From Amycolatopsis sp. WAC 01376 (GTDB lineage: Bacteria > Actinomycetota > Actinomycetes > Mycobacteriales > Pseudonocardiaceae): 64,000 bases of DNA. The translations under genes and the position numbers were made by a program. Under the pieces are notes generated by a model. It was given only the letters and a program-made list of their open reading frames with translations. It had not been told where the DNA came from and ran no database searches. Location: contig NZ_QHKL01000004.1 in NCBI RefSeq assembly GCF_003947415.1, forward strand, positions 434,001 to 498,000, given 5' to 3'. Positions 35,861-44,399 of this stretch are shown piece after piece (position 1 is the stretch's first letter; the number at the start of each line of letters is the position of its first letter).

Positions 35861-36715
35861 TCAGTGTTCGTGGTCGTCGTCGAAGTTGGCGACGCCGAGT
35901 TTCCAATAGCCGGTGACGTCGTAGTCGGCCTTGTCGAGCCCGAGGTCGTTCTTCAGCCAGCGACGCAGCGGTTTGATCTGCCCGGCTTCACCGGCGACCC
36001 AGGCGTAGAGCCGCTCGCCCGCCGGAACCTCGATCGTCTGTACCGCGCGGGCGAGCATGTCGGTGGTGCCCGGCGCGGCGGCACCCCGGTGCAGCCAGTG
36101 CACTTCGACGTCCTCGGGCGCGGACAGCTCGATCTCCTCGGCCGCGCCCGCGACCTCGATGAACGCCCAGCCCGCGGCGGTGCGCGGCAGTTCCTCCAGC
36201 CAGCGCGCGATCGCGGGCAGGGCGGTGAGGTCACCGGCGAGCAGGTAGCGGTCGTAGTTGTGCGGCACGATCAGCCCGCCGGGCGGACCCGCGACGTGCA
36301 CCGGCGTACCCGGCGTGACGGCCTTGGCCCACTCGGCGCCGAGCCCGCCGTCGTGCAGCGCGACGTCGAGGTCGAGTTCTCCGGAGGCCGGGTCGTAGCG
36401 GCGGACCGTGTACTCACGCGTCGTCGGGAACGGCTTCGGCCAGCGCAGCATGTCGCCGTTCGGCTCCGGCAGCCTCGGCTCCGGGTCGAACTCCGGGAAG
36501 ATCAGCTTCACGTGCTCGTCGGGCGAATGCGCCTCGAACCCGGCCGTGCCGGGTCCGCCGAGGGTCACGCGAACCAGTCCGGAGCCGATCATCGCGGTGC
36601 GGACGACTTCGGCCGTCCGCACGCGGATCGGGTAGCCCACCTTCTCAGCGTGCTCGCCCACGCGGACCTCGGCGATGCGTTCGAGGTGCCGGTGGCGGTG
36701 GTCGGCGCGGCTCAC
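35861..36715 (-). CDS. siderophore-interacting FAD protein (ViuB/SIP type ferric reductase)
   Basis: 284 residues from GTG 36715, overlapping the carrier-protein stop as GTGA. The FAD-binding signature TREYTVRRYDP and the C-terminal block WVAGEAGQIKPLRRWL...DVTGYWKLGVAN are typical of siderophore-interacting proteins, which release iron from the imported complex by reduction in the cytoplasm. Its place between biosynthesis and uptake genes fits that role. Confidence 0.9.
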   Translation of the reverse strand: MSRADHRHRHLERIAEVRVGEHAEKVGYPIRVRTAEVVRTAMIGSGLVRVTLGGPGTAGFEAHSPDEHVKLIFPEFDPEPRLPEPNGDMLRWPKPFPTTREYTVRRYDPASGELDLDVALHDGGLGAEWAKAVTPGTPVHVAGPPGGLIVPHNYDRYLLAGDLTALPAIARWLEELPRTAAGWAFIEVAGAAEEIELSAPEDVEVHWLHRGAAAPGTTDMLARAVQTIEVPAGERLYAWVAGEAGQIKPLRRWLKNDLGLDKADYDVTGYWKLGVANFDDDHEH

Positions 36716-36945
36716 GCGGGGCTCCCGGTGAGAACCCGGGTCCAGTGACCGAGGGTCGGCTGTTCGGCGAGGTCGGCGAACTCCAGGGTGTCGGCTCCCT
36801 CGGTGCGCCACTGCTCGACCAGGCCCATGATCCGCATCGAGTCGAGGCCGAGGTCGGTGAGATCGGTGTCCGGCGTCAGCTCGGCCGCGTCGCAGCCGAG
36901 CAGTTCGGCGACGTCGGCGTGGATCTTCGCGGTGGTCAGGCTCAT
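36712..36945 (-). CDS. free-standing aryl carrier protein
   Basis: 77 residues. The phosphopantetheine site is Ser-36 in DLGLDSMRIM. It should carry the DHB thioester made by the adjacent ligase and dock to C1 of the NRPS. In E. coli EntB and Bacillus DhbB this domain is fused to isochorismatase; here the two are separate genes whose stop and start share a base (TAATG at 36943-36947). It needs a PPTase encoded elsewhere. Confidence 0.9.
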   Translation of the reverse strand: MSLTTAKIHADVAELLGCDAAELTPDTDLTDLGLDSMRIMGLVEQWRTEGADTLEFADLAEQPTLGHWTRVLTGSPA

Positions 36946-37613
36946 TACCGTGCTCCGGCGTGGATCGGGGCCAGCGCGCCGAGCGCGGCGGCCGTGGTGG
37001 TCAGTGCGCCGCAGCGCTGGGCGACGTATTCGCAGGCCTGGTCGTGGCGTTCGCGGGAGAAGTCCGCCACCGCGTCACCGACGAGGAACGGCTGGATGTC
37101 GCGCATGAACGCCTCGACCGCGGTGGCCTGGCAGCCGATATGCGCGTAGACGCCGGTGATCAGCAGCTGATCGCGACCCGCTTCGGCGAGCTGTTCGGTG
37201 AACGTGCTGCGCTGGAACGCGCTGTAGCGCCACTTCGTCAGGACGGTGTCACCCGGTTTCGGGGCGAGTTCGGGCACCACGTCCGCGGCCGCGGGGTCGT
37301 CCTCGATGACCGCGCCGATGCCGTCGCCCCAGAACTCGGTGAGCAGACCGCGGTCCTCGGCGGCCTGGTGACCGGGCTGCGCGGTGTAGAACACCGGAAC
37401 GCCCGCGGCACGGGCGGCCTCGGCCAGCGCGGCGATGTTCGCGACCATCTCCGGGACCGGGGCTCCCTCGTACGGCGCGAGGAAATACCGCTGCGCGTCG
37501 TGCACCAGCAGCGCGGCGCGGGCGGGGTCGGGTTTCCAGCCGACCCGTCCGGCGGGCAGTTCGGCTTCCGTCGGCAGGGCGTACGGCTGGATCTTGGGCA
37601 GTGACACGTTCAC
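36945..37613 (-). CDS. dhbB: isochorismatase
   Basis: 222 residues from GTG 37613. It hydrolyses isochorismate to 2,3-dihydro-2,3-dihydroxybenzoate and pyruvate. Family features: LLVHDAQRYFLAPY with the nucleophile-side Asp, VLTKWRYSAFQRSTF with the catalytic Lys, and ITGVYAHIGC with the Cys-loop. The fold ends where EntB would continue into its carrier domain, so this is the isochorismatase half only. It is coupled to the ligase by a GTGA overlap. Confidence 0.92.
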   Translation of the reverse strand: MNVSLPKIQPYALPTEAELPAGRVGWKPDPARAALLVHDAQRYFLAPYEGAPVPEMVANIAALAEAARAAGVPVFYTAQPGHQAAEDRGLLTEFWGDGIGAVIEDDPAAADVVPELAPKPGDTVLTKWRYSAFQRSTFTEQLAEAGRDQLLITGVYAHIGCQATAVEAFMRDIQPFLVGDAVADFSRERHDQACEYVAQRCGALTTTAAALGALAPIHAGAR

Positions 37614-39232
37614 TTCTCCTTCGCCAGGGCGGCCAGCGCCGCCCGCAGCTCACGTTTGCTGGTCTTGCCGACCCCGGTCACCGGGAACTCCGGCACCACC
37701 TGGACCAGATCGGGCACCTTGAACGCCGCCACTCCGCGTTCGCGCACGAACCGGCGCAGTTCCGCGGCGCCGGGTTCGGCACCGGCAGCGGGGATGACGT
37801 AGGCGCAGGTGCGTTCGCCCAGGTACGGATCCGGCACCGCGACGACGGCGGCGTCGAGCACGCCGGGATGGGCCATCAGGTGGTTCTCGACCTCTTCCGC
37901 GGCCACCTTCTCGCCACCGCGGTTGATCTGTTCCTTGGCCCTGCCGACGACTTCGAGGTGTCCCGACGGGTGCTGCCGCACGAGATCACCGGTGCGGTAG
38001 AAGCCGTCCTCGGTGAACGCGGTCTTGTTGTGCTCGGCGGCGCGGTAGTAGCCGCGGATCGTGTACGGGCCGCGCGTCAGCAACGCGCCGATCTCGCCCG
38101 GCGCGACGACGTCGTCCGAAGTGGACAGTGGATCGTCCGGGTTCACGACGCGGATCTCGTCGTCCGGCGAGATCGGCCGTCCCTGCGTGGCGAGGACGTA
38201 CTCGTCCGGATCGTCCAGCCGCGTGTAGCAGACCAGCCCTTCGGCCATGCCGAACACCTGTTGCAGACGACAGCCCAGTGCGGGCCCGATCTTCTCCGCC
38301 AGCTCGCGCGCGCATTTGGCGCCGCCGACCAGCAGGACGTCCAAAGAGGACAGATCGCGGGTGGTCCGCGCGGCCGCCTGCGCCCACGCGGCGGCCAGCG
38401 GCGGCACGAGCCCGGTGATCGTCACGCCCTCGGCCTCGATCAGCCGGAACGCGGTGTCGGCGTCGGGACGCGGCGCGAACACCGTGGCCGCGCCCGCGTG
38501 CAGGGCCCCGAGCAGACCGGGCGAGCTGAGCGGGAAGTTGTGCGCCACCGGCAACGCGGCCAGGTACACGCTTTCCGGGCGCAGGCCGCAGATCCGGGCG
38601 CTTTCCCGCACGCTGTAGAGGTAGTCGTCGTGCGTGCGCGGAATCAGCTTGGGCAGGCCGGTGCTACCACCGGACAACTGAAGGAACGCGACCCCGGCGG
38701 GATCCGGATCCGGCAGAGCGCGCGGAGTCGCCGCTTCGAGCACGGCGAACTCCTCCGTGCCGACGACGAAGACGTTGCGCACCGACGGGATCTCGGCCGC
38801 GACCGCGCGCGCCATGGCCGCGTGGTCGAACCGTTCGTGTTCGCCGACGGTCAGGATCGCCGCGGCCTCGCTCTGTTCGGCGAAATGCCGCAGTTCGCTC
38901 GCCCGGTGCGCGGGGAGCGCGAACACCGGCAGCGCGCCCGCCCGCCACAGTCCGAAAACGACGGACGCGAACTCCGGAACGTTCGGCAGTTGCACGACGA
39001 CCCGGTCTCCCGCCTGGATCCCGGCCCCGGCGAACCCGGCGGCGAGCCGGTGTGCCCGCTCGTCGAGTTCGGCGAACGTCCAGCGGGCGGTCTCGCCGAT
39101 CACGGCCGGACGCTCGGCGTACGCCTCGGCAAGGCTGGTCAGCAGCTTGCCGAAGGTCTGTCCGCGCCAATATCCCGAAGCCCGGTACCGCGCGGCGGTT
39201 TCGGGCGGCCAGTGCACGTGATCCGCGTTCAC
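37610..39232 (-). CDS. dhbE: 2,3-dihydroxybenzoate-AMP ligase
   Basis: 540 residues from GTG 39232 (GTGA overlap with dhbC; the longer open frame is out of context). It adenylates an aryl acid and loads the aryl carrier protein. Motifs: LSGGSTGLPKLIPRTH, FYRTGDLVR and a C-terminal Lys in GVGKTSKRE. The aryl pocket matches DHB rather than salicylate: N232 and S237 in AHNFPLSSPG and V334 in GMAEGLV correspond to DhbE N235, S240 and V337, where salicylate enzymes have Cys and Leu. Confidence 0.93.
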   Translation of the reverse strand: MNADHVHWPPETAARYRASGYWRGQTFGKLLTSLAEAYAERPAVIGETARWTFAELDERAHRLAAGFAGAGIQAGDRVVVQLPNVPEFASVVFGLWRAGALPVFALPAHRASELRHFAEQSEAAAILTVGEHERFDHAAMARAVAAEIPSVRNVFVVGTEEFAVLEAATPRALPDPDPAGVAFLQLSGGSTGLPKLIPRTHDDYLYSVRESARICGLRPESVYLAALPVAHNFPLSSPGLLGALHAGAATVFAPRPDADTAFRLIEAEGVTITGLVPPLAAAWAQAAARTTRDLSSLDVLLVGGAKCARELAEKIGPALGCRLQQVFGMAEGLVCYTRLDDPDEYVLATQGRPISPDDEIRVVNPDDPLSTSDDVVAPGEIGALLTRGPYTIRGYYRAAEHNKTAFTEDGFYRTGDLVRQHPSGHLEVVGRAKEQINRGGEKVAAEEVENHLMAHPGVLDAAVVAVPDPYLGERTCAYVIPAAGAEPGAAELRRFVRERGVAAFKVPDLVQVVPEFPVTGVGKTSKRELRAALAALAKEK

Positions 39233-40422
39233 GCCACTCCCTCCAGGCCGAGCGCGCGCAGCATGGTGCCGAACTTCGCGCCGGTCTCGGCGAGTTCGGC
39301 TTCCGGATCGGAACCCGCCACCACACCCGCGCCGGCGAACAGCCGCACGGTGCGGTCGCGGACCTCGGCGCAGCGGATGGTGACGACCCATTCGCCGTCA
39401 CCGTCCTGGTCGGTCCAGCCGACGAGACCCGCGTAATAGCCCCGATCCTCGGGTTCGAGCGCGGCGATGGTGTCGCGGGCGAGCGCTGTCGGCACACCGC
39501 AGACGGCGGGTGTCGGATGCAGTGCTTCCGCCAGCCCGAGCGCGGACGAACCGGCGTCGCCCGGGTCCGCGAGCCGTCCGCTGATCCTGGTGGAGAGGTG
39601 CCACATCGTGGGCGTGCCGATCACCTCGGGTTCGGCGGGGACGTCGAGGTCGACACAGAACCGGCCCAGCACCTCGGCCACCTGAGCCGCGACGTGGGCG
39701 TGTTCGGCACGGTCCTTTTCGGACGCCAGCAGATCGCTGATCCGGCGGGCGTTTTCGGCGTCGTCGGCCACTCGCGGCCGCGATCCGGCCAGCGGGTTGG
39801 CCGTCACGATCCGGCCGCGGCGGGAGACCAGCAGTTCCGGGCTCGCGCCGATCAGGGTGCGCGGCGCGGGATCACCCGGCGCGCTGACGTCGACGGCGAA
39901 GGCATGGGCGGCCGGGTCCGCGTGGACGAGGCGGGCCAGCAACCGCGGCACGGCGACGGAGTCTCCGCCGGTGACGTCGAGGCAGCGGGCCAGCACGATC
40001 TTGCGCAGGTCACCGTCGCGGATCTCGTCCAGCGCCCTGGCGACGGCAGTGGTGTAGACCTCCGGCGCCGGCCGCGGCGTGACCGACCAGTTCCCGCCGA
40101 GCGGTGCCACCGGACCACTCTTCTTCGGTGGTCCGGCCCTGCGGACCACCGCGGGCACCACCAGGCTGCTCGGCGCGTCGGGCCGGAACCCGATCGCCCC
40201 GGCCACCACCGGTTCGTCCACTCCCGCCACCAAAGCGGCGTCGAGGATCTCGGCGGCGGCACGGGCACGTTTGCCCGGCGCGGCATGGACCGGCGAGTAC
40301 ACCCCGTCGGCGAGAAGCGATCCTCGAGCGGACGAGTAGTAGAACGATCCGGGCAGGTACGCCGCCAGCAGATCTGCCGCCTGGTGGACCGGCCTTGGTC
40401 GGGCCGGTGCAGGTGAGGACAC
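39229..40422 (-). CDS. dhbC: isochorismate synthase
   Basis: 397 residues from GTG 40422, chosen because AAAGGGA lies 8 nt upstream; a GTG at 40464 is the longer alternative. The chorismate-binding fold is clear: KIVLARCLDVT, TLIGASPELLVSRRGR, NPLAGSRPR and YYAGLVGWTDQDGDGEWVV. It converts chorismate to isochorismate. It is the first gene of a twelve-gene operon, about 100 bp downstream of an iron box. Confidence 0.92.
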   Translation of the reverse strand: MSSPAPARPRPVHQAADLLAAYLPGSFYYSSARGSLLADGVYSPVHAAPGKRARAAAEILDAALVAGVDEPVVAGAIGFRPDAPSSLVVPAVVRRAGPPKKSGPVAPLGGNWSVTPRPAPEVYTTAVARALDEIRDGDLRKIVLARCLDVTGGDSVAVPRLLARLVHADPAAHAFAVDVSAPGDPAPRTLIGASPELLVSRRGRIVTANPLAGSRPRVADDAENARRISDLLASEKDRAEHAHVAAQVAEVLGRFCVDLDVPAEPEVIGTPTMWHLSTRISGRLADPGDAGSSALGLAEALHPTPAVCGVPTALARDTIAALEPEDRGYYAGLVGWTDQDGDGEWVVTIRCAEVRDRTVRLFAGAGVVAGSDPEAELAETGAKFGTMLRALGLEGVA

Positions 40423-40521
40423 GACTGGATTCCCTTTCGCGAATACTACTGACCAGGTCGGCACCCTGTGGTGCCGCGATGCCGTATGCCGGCGCGGAAC
40501 GCAAGCCCCCGGACGCGCCTT

Positions 40522-40540
40522 TTCGGTTAGCCTAACCTAA
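40522..40540. promoter_or_regulatory. iron box (DmdR/IdeR operator) for the siderophore operon
   Basis: TTCGGTTAGCCTAACCTAA matches the 19-bp actinobacterial iron-box consensus TTAGGTTAGSCTAACCTAA at 18 positions. It lies in the 156-bp gap between dhbA (ends 40579) and the dhbC start (40422). Binding of an Fe-loaded DtxR-family repressor would silence the operon when iron is sufficient. Confidence 0.9.
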
Positions 40541-40578
40541 TCGTACGGACCCGAAAAGTCTTCGTTGCGTCATCGAGA

Positions 40579-41328
40579 TCACCCGCGGAGCGTGGCGCCG
40601 CCGTCGACGTAGAGATTCTGCATCGTGATGTGCCGCGCTCGATCGGAGGCCAAAAACAGGACAGCGTCGGCGATATCGGCGGGTTCGGCTATCCGGCCCA
40701 GTGGTATGCCGACACGGTATTGCTCCGGATTTCCCGCGATGACACGGTCCGCGCCGTTCTCGTCCGTCCACAGTAGACGTTGCATCTCGGTGTCGGTCGA
40801 GCCCGGCGAGACGATGTTGCAGCGGATGCCGGAACCGGCGAGTTCGAGGCCGAGGCACCGCGTCAGCATCGTCGCCGCGGCCTTCGAGGCGGCGTACGCG
40901 GCCATCCCGGCGCGTGGGACACCCGCCGCGTTCGACCCGACCGTCACGAGAACACCGCTCCGGCGAGGCATCATCCGCCGGGAGATCTCGCGTAGGACGG
41001 TGAAGACTCCGGTGGAGTTGACCGCGAACGTCGCTGCCCAGTCCTCGTCGCTCGTCTCGCAGACCGACCCCGGCTTCAGCACGCCCGCGACGGACGCCCC
41101 GATCCCGATCGGCCCGAGTTCGCGTTCGACCTCGTCGACCACCCGCGCGACGGCCGCGGGATCCCCGACGTCCGCGACGAACGAGGTCACCCCGTCCCGG
41201 GAAGGCCCTTCGATCAGATCCACCGCCGCCACGATCGCGCCCGCTCCGACGAGCCCGTCCACGACGGCCGCCCCGATCCCGCGCGCGCCTCCGGTGACGA
41301 GCGCGACCTTGCCCTCGATCCCTTCCAC
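40579..41328 (-). CDS. dhbA: 2,3-dihydro-2,3-dihydroxybenzoate dehydrogenase
   Basis: 249 residues from GTG 41328. Short-chain dehydrogenase with TGGARGIG near the N-terminus, Ser in VTVGSNAAG and the catalytic YAASK. It oxidises dihydro-DHB to 2,3-dihydroxybenzoate with NAD+. It is separated from dhbC by an iron box and has its own box 20 bp upstream, so it is a separate unit in the same regulon. The DHB pathway (dhbC, dhbB, dhbA, dhbE) is therefore complete. Confidence 0.9.
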   Translation of the reverse strand: MEGIEGKVALVTGGARGIGAAVVDGLVGAGAIVAAVDLIEGPSRDGVTSFVADVGDPAAVARVVDEVERELGPIGIGASVAGVLKPGSVCETSDEDWAATFAVNSTGVFTVLREISRRMMPRRSGVLVTVGSNAAGVPRAGMAAYAASKAAATMLTRCLGLELAGSGIRCNIVSPGSTDTEMQRLLWTDENGADRVIAGNPEQYRVGIPLGRIAEPADIADAVLFLASDRARHITMQNLYVDGGATLRG

Positions 41329-41347
41329 GCCACAACCCCCGTTTCCC

Positions 41348-41366
41348 TATGCTTAGCCTTGCCTAA
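41348..41366. promoter_or_regulatory. second iron box, upstream of dhbA
   Basis: TATGCTTAGCCTTGCCTAA; on the other strand TTAGGCAAGGCTAAGCATA. It matches the iron-box pattern less perfectly than the 40522 site but keeps the TTAGG...CTAA core. It ends 20 bp before the dhbA start, a position that would block transcription initiation. Confidence 0.75.
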
Positions 41367-41505
41367 GCTAGCGGGCGGATCCGGACAAAGCGAGGGACCG
41401 ACACCGGTGATCCGTGACACTTCCGCCTGGCCGGGACCCGGTAAAAATGCAGTGGTGCGTGCCACTTGTGTCTGCGTTCCGGTCCTGGTTGGTGCAGTCC
41501 GTGAA

Positions 41506-41542
41506 GGCCTCCTTCCCTACCCTGAAGGTAGGGAAGGAGGCC
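41506..41542. repeat. perfect 16-bp hairpin, dispersed family
   Basis: GGCCTCCTTCCCTACC (41506-41521) and its complement (41527-41542) flank a 5-nt loop. The surrounding 53 bp match 598-650 at about 83%. It lies between the divergent-side promoter of dhbA and the end of the lipoprotein operon at 41650, so it could stop transcription leaving that operon. An additional 10-bp inverted repeat (41573-41582 / 41641-41650) abuts the lipoprotein stop. No gene is supported from 41367 to 41649. Confidence 0.8.
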
Positions 41543-41649
41543 CTCGCTACCCGTGGTCGCCGGGGCGTACCGGCTGCGCGTGAAGGACTCCTCACCGGTA
41601 CACAAAGGGCGCCGGTACCGACCACCTCACACTCACGACCCACGCGCAG

Positions 41650-42111
41650 CTAACCGGGCAAAGGACAGGACAGCGGACCGCGCGTGGTTCCTTCGCCCCG
41701 CAAGGTGATCTGCGCGCTTCCGCCGAGCGCGTCCCTGGCCGTGCACACGATCTGGTCGACGGCCATCGCCGACAGCCTGGTGACGCCGATCGAGAGGGTC
41801 ACCGTGACCCCGTTGGGCCCGGCGCTCTGGTCGAGAACCGCGGTGCCGGGCGGGACTTCGGTGGTGTAGTCCCGTTCCCGCTCGCTCTCGTCCGGTCCGG
41901 CGGCGAGCAGATCGATGGGGCTCGCGGGCGGCCGTTCCTCGGCGAGTGGGCGCAGCACCCGGACCGGCTGCCCGCCGGACAGGAAGTAGAGCACCGCGCC
42001 GTTGGCGGGCCCCGTCGGCGCGGGCGCTCCGGCGATCACGGCACTGGGCCGGACACCACAGCCCGCGACCACCGACGCGATCAGGAGCAGTGCGAACACG
42101 ATCCGCTTCAT
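41650..42111 (-). CDS. GerMN-like lipoprotein linked to a two-component system
   Basis: 153 residues from ATG 42111 (ATGA overlap with the kinase). The signal peptide ends VVAGC, giving lipidated Cys ~18. The mature part (VLYFLSGGQPVRVLRPL, IDLLAAGPDESERERDYTTEVP, VDQIVCTARDALGG) resembles the GerMN fold of sporulation and wall-associated lipoproteins. The order regulator-kinase-lipoprotein parallels mtrA-mtrB-lpqB, but this lipoprotein is much shorter and lacks a propeller. A signal-tuning role, as for CseA, is inference. Confidence 0.7.
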   Translation of the reverse strand: MKRIVFALLLIASVVAGCGVRPSAVIAGAPAPTGPANGAVLYFLSGGQPVRVLRPLAEERPPASPIDLLAAGPDESERERDYTTEVPPGTAVLDQSAGPNGVTVTLSIGVTRLSAMAVDQIVCTARDALGGSAQITLRGEGTTRGPLSCPLPG

Positions 42112-43514
42112 TCCGTCACCACCCGGCGAGGCAGGCGCAGGGTGAACACCGCGCCGCCGTCGACGCTGTTGGCCGCGCTCAGGGTGCCGCCGTGCAGACG
42201 GGCGTTCTCCCAGGCGATCGCGAGACCGAGTCCGCTGCCGCCGGAGCGCGCCCTGGCCGAATCGGCTTTGTAGAACCGGTCGAACACGTGCGGCAGCACC
42301 TCGGGCGCCAGCCCCGGCCCGCGATCCGTGACTTCCAGCGTGATCCACTCCCCCGCTTCGGAAAGTCTCAGTGAGACCGGCTTTTCCCCGTGCCGCAACG
42401 CGTTGCCGATCAGGTTCGCCACGATGACGTCCATCCGCCGCGGATCCAGCCCGGCGAAGATCCCGGCGGGCAGGTCTCCTTCCACCTCGCCTGCCCAGCC
42501 GCGGATGCGCAGGCTCGCCGCGACCACCTCGGCGACGTCGACCTCCTCCGGTGCGAGGGCCGCGGCCCCGGCGTCGAACCGGGAGACCTCGATGAGGTCG
42601 TTCACCAGCCGGGTCAGGTTGTGCGTCTCGTCGATGCTCATCCGCGCCGCACGTCCGGCGTCCCCCGGCAGCCGCGACGCCTCCTGTTCCAGCACGTCCG
42701 CGACCGCGGTCATCGCGGCCAGCGGGGTGCGCAGTTCGTGCGAGACGTCCGCGACGAACCGCCGCGCGTCGGCTTCCATCCGCCGCAGCTCGCCGACATG
42801 CCGTTCCAGCGATTCGGCCGTCTCGTTGAAAGTCCGCGCCACGCCTGCCAGTTCGTCCGAACCGCGGACACTGATGCGGGCCCGCAGATCGCCGGCGCCC
42901 AGCCGTTGCGCCGCGTCGCCCAGTTCCCGCACCGGTCGCAGGACGCCACGCGCGGCCAGCAGTGCCAGTCCGATGGCGAAAACGAGCGCCACCCCGCCGA
43001 TCAGCCAGGCCCGGGTGGCGAGTTCGTCGATGCTCTGTTCCTCGGGAACCATGCTGCGGGCGATGTAGGCTTCGATCCCCGAGGCCCGCTCCTGTCCCCC
43101 GGGCAGCAGCACGGTGAACCTGGTGCCCACCACCAACATCGGCTTGCCCGCGGCGTCGACCCGTTGCCAGGCCACGTTTCCTCCCTGGACCCGGGCACGG
43201 AGTTCGGGCGAGATCAGCGCCCGCATCTGCTCGTTCCCGCTCGACTTGTCCGCGTACAGCACCAAGGAACTCAAGTCACGGGCGGACAGTTCGCCGCTGA
43301 TCCGGCTCAGCGTCCCGTCACCCGGCGGCAGCGGGCCGAGCGGATACAGCGCGGTGGCCTTGTCGACCAGGACACGGGCGGTGGCGTCCTGTGCCTGCTG
43401 GAGGATCACGGTGCGGGACTGGACGTAGCCGAACCCGGCGACCGTCGCCGCCGTGATCACGACCAGCAGGCTGAACGCCGTCAGCAGCCGTGTCCGCAGA
43501 CCCCAAAGCTTCAC
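42108..43514 (-). CDS. OmpR-class sensor histidine kinase
   Basis: 468 residues from GTG 43514, overlapping the regulator stop as GTGA. TM1 (~10-32), an extracytoplasmic domain of ~150 residues, TM2 (~180-200), a HAMP linker (RPVRELGDAAQRLGAGDLRARI), HisKA with the phosphoacceptor in ADVSHELRTPLAAM, and HATPase boxes NLIGNALRHG, VTDRGPGL and GGSGLGLAI. A complete, apparently functional kinase; signal unknown. Confidence 0.9.
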   Translation of the reverse strand: MKLWGLRTRLLTAFSLLVVITAATVAGFGYVQSRTVILQQAQDATARVLVDKATALYPLGPLPPGDGTLSRISGELSARDLSSLVLYADKSSGNEQMRALISPELRARVQGGNVAWQRVDAAGKPMLVVGTRFTVLLPGGQERASGIEAYIARSMVPEEQSIDELATRAWLIGGVALVFAIGLALLAARGVLRPVRELGDAAQRLGAGDLRARISVRGSDELAGVARTFNETAESLERHVGELRRMEADARRFVADVSHELRTPLAAMTAVADVLEQEASRLPGDAGRAARMSIDETHNLTRLVNDLIEVSRFDAGAAALAPEEVDVAEVVAASLRIRGWAGEVEGDLPAGIFAGLDPRRMDVIVANLIGNALRHGEKPVSLRLSEAGEWITLEVTDRGPGLAPEVLPHVFDRFYKADSARARSGGSGLGLAIAWENARLHGGTLSAANSVDGGAVFTLRLPRRVVTE

Positions 43515-44203
43515 AGTGGCCCGAAGCGGTAGCCGAACCCGCGGACCGTCTGCACGTACACCGGAGCGGACGAGTCGTCCTCGATCTTCGCGCGCAGCCG
43601 CTGCACACAGGCGTCGACGACCCGCGAGTCGCCGAAGTAGCCGTGCTCCCACACACTTTCCAGCAGGTATTGGCGGCTGAGCACCCGGCCCGGCACCTGG
43701 GTCAGTTCCAGCAGCAGCCGCAGCTCGGTCGGAGCGAGCGCGACGGGCTCGCCGCCTTTGGTCACCGTGAGCGCGGCACGATCGATGCCGAGGTCGCCGT
43801 GGTGCTCGATCCCGGACGGCGCGGGCGCCACGTGCGACGGCTGCCCGCTGCGGCGCAGCACCGCGCGGATCCGCGCCTCCAGCACCTGTGCCCTGGCGGG
43901 TTTGACCACGTAGTCGTCCGCGCCGGCGGCGAGCCCGGCCACCACGTCGATGTCCTCGTTGCGCGCGGTGAGCATGATGATCGGCAGGTCACCCGCGGCC
44001 CGGATCCGGCGGCAGACCTCGAATCCGTCCAGTCCGGGCAGCATCAGGTCCAGTACGACGATGTCCGGCGGCCGCGACGCGAGCCGCGCGAGGCCCTCCT
44101 CGCCGGTGGCCACCGCGTCGACCGCGTGGCCGCGGCCGCCCAGCGCCATGCACAGCCCGTCACGCACGGCTTGGTCGTCCTCGATGAGCAGCACCCTGGG
44201 CAT
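43511..44203 (-). CDS. OmpR/PhoB-family response regulator
   Basis: 230 residues from ATG 44203. Receiver residues: LLIEDDQAV, phosphorylated Asp in VVLDLMLPG, Thr in MLTARNED and Lys in VVKPARAQ. The C-terminal winged helix contains LAPTELRLLLELTQVPGRVLSR and RVVDACVQRLRAKIED...VRGFGYRFGPL. First gene of the regulator-kinase-lipoprotein operon. Confidence 0.9.
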   Translation of the reverse strand: MPRVLLIEDDQAVRDGLCMALGGRGHAVDAVATGEEGLARLASRPPDIVVLDLMLPGLDGFEVCRRIRAAGDLPIIMLTARNEDIDVVAGLAAGADDYVVKPARAQVLEARIRAVLRRSGQPSHVAPAPSGIEHHGDLGIDRAALTVTKGGEPVALAPTELRLLLELTQVPGRVLSRQYLLESVWEHGYFGDSRVVDACVQRLRAKIEDDSSAPVYVQTVRGFGYRFGPL

Positions 44204-44399
44204 GCCGACGACTATCGCAGCGCCGGACGTGATCCGCTCGTCCATGACACGCCATGGTGCCCATCCTGTTTCCACGCAGCGTCCGCGGAATGTCTTCGTT
44301 CTGTCACGGCCTGCTCCGTGCGGAACGGTGACATTTTCGTCGGCGTCCGCGCACTTCACCGCGATCGGCCTCGGACAAGCGGCGTCGACTGTGGACGGC

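Noticed and set aside
37610..39232. Salicylate-AMP ligase
   Set aside because: The aryl pocket has Ser-237 and Val-334 (DHB type), and dhbA/dhbB for DHB are present.
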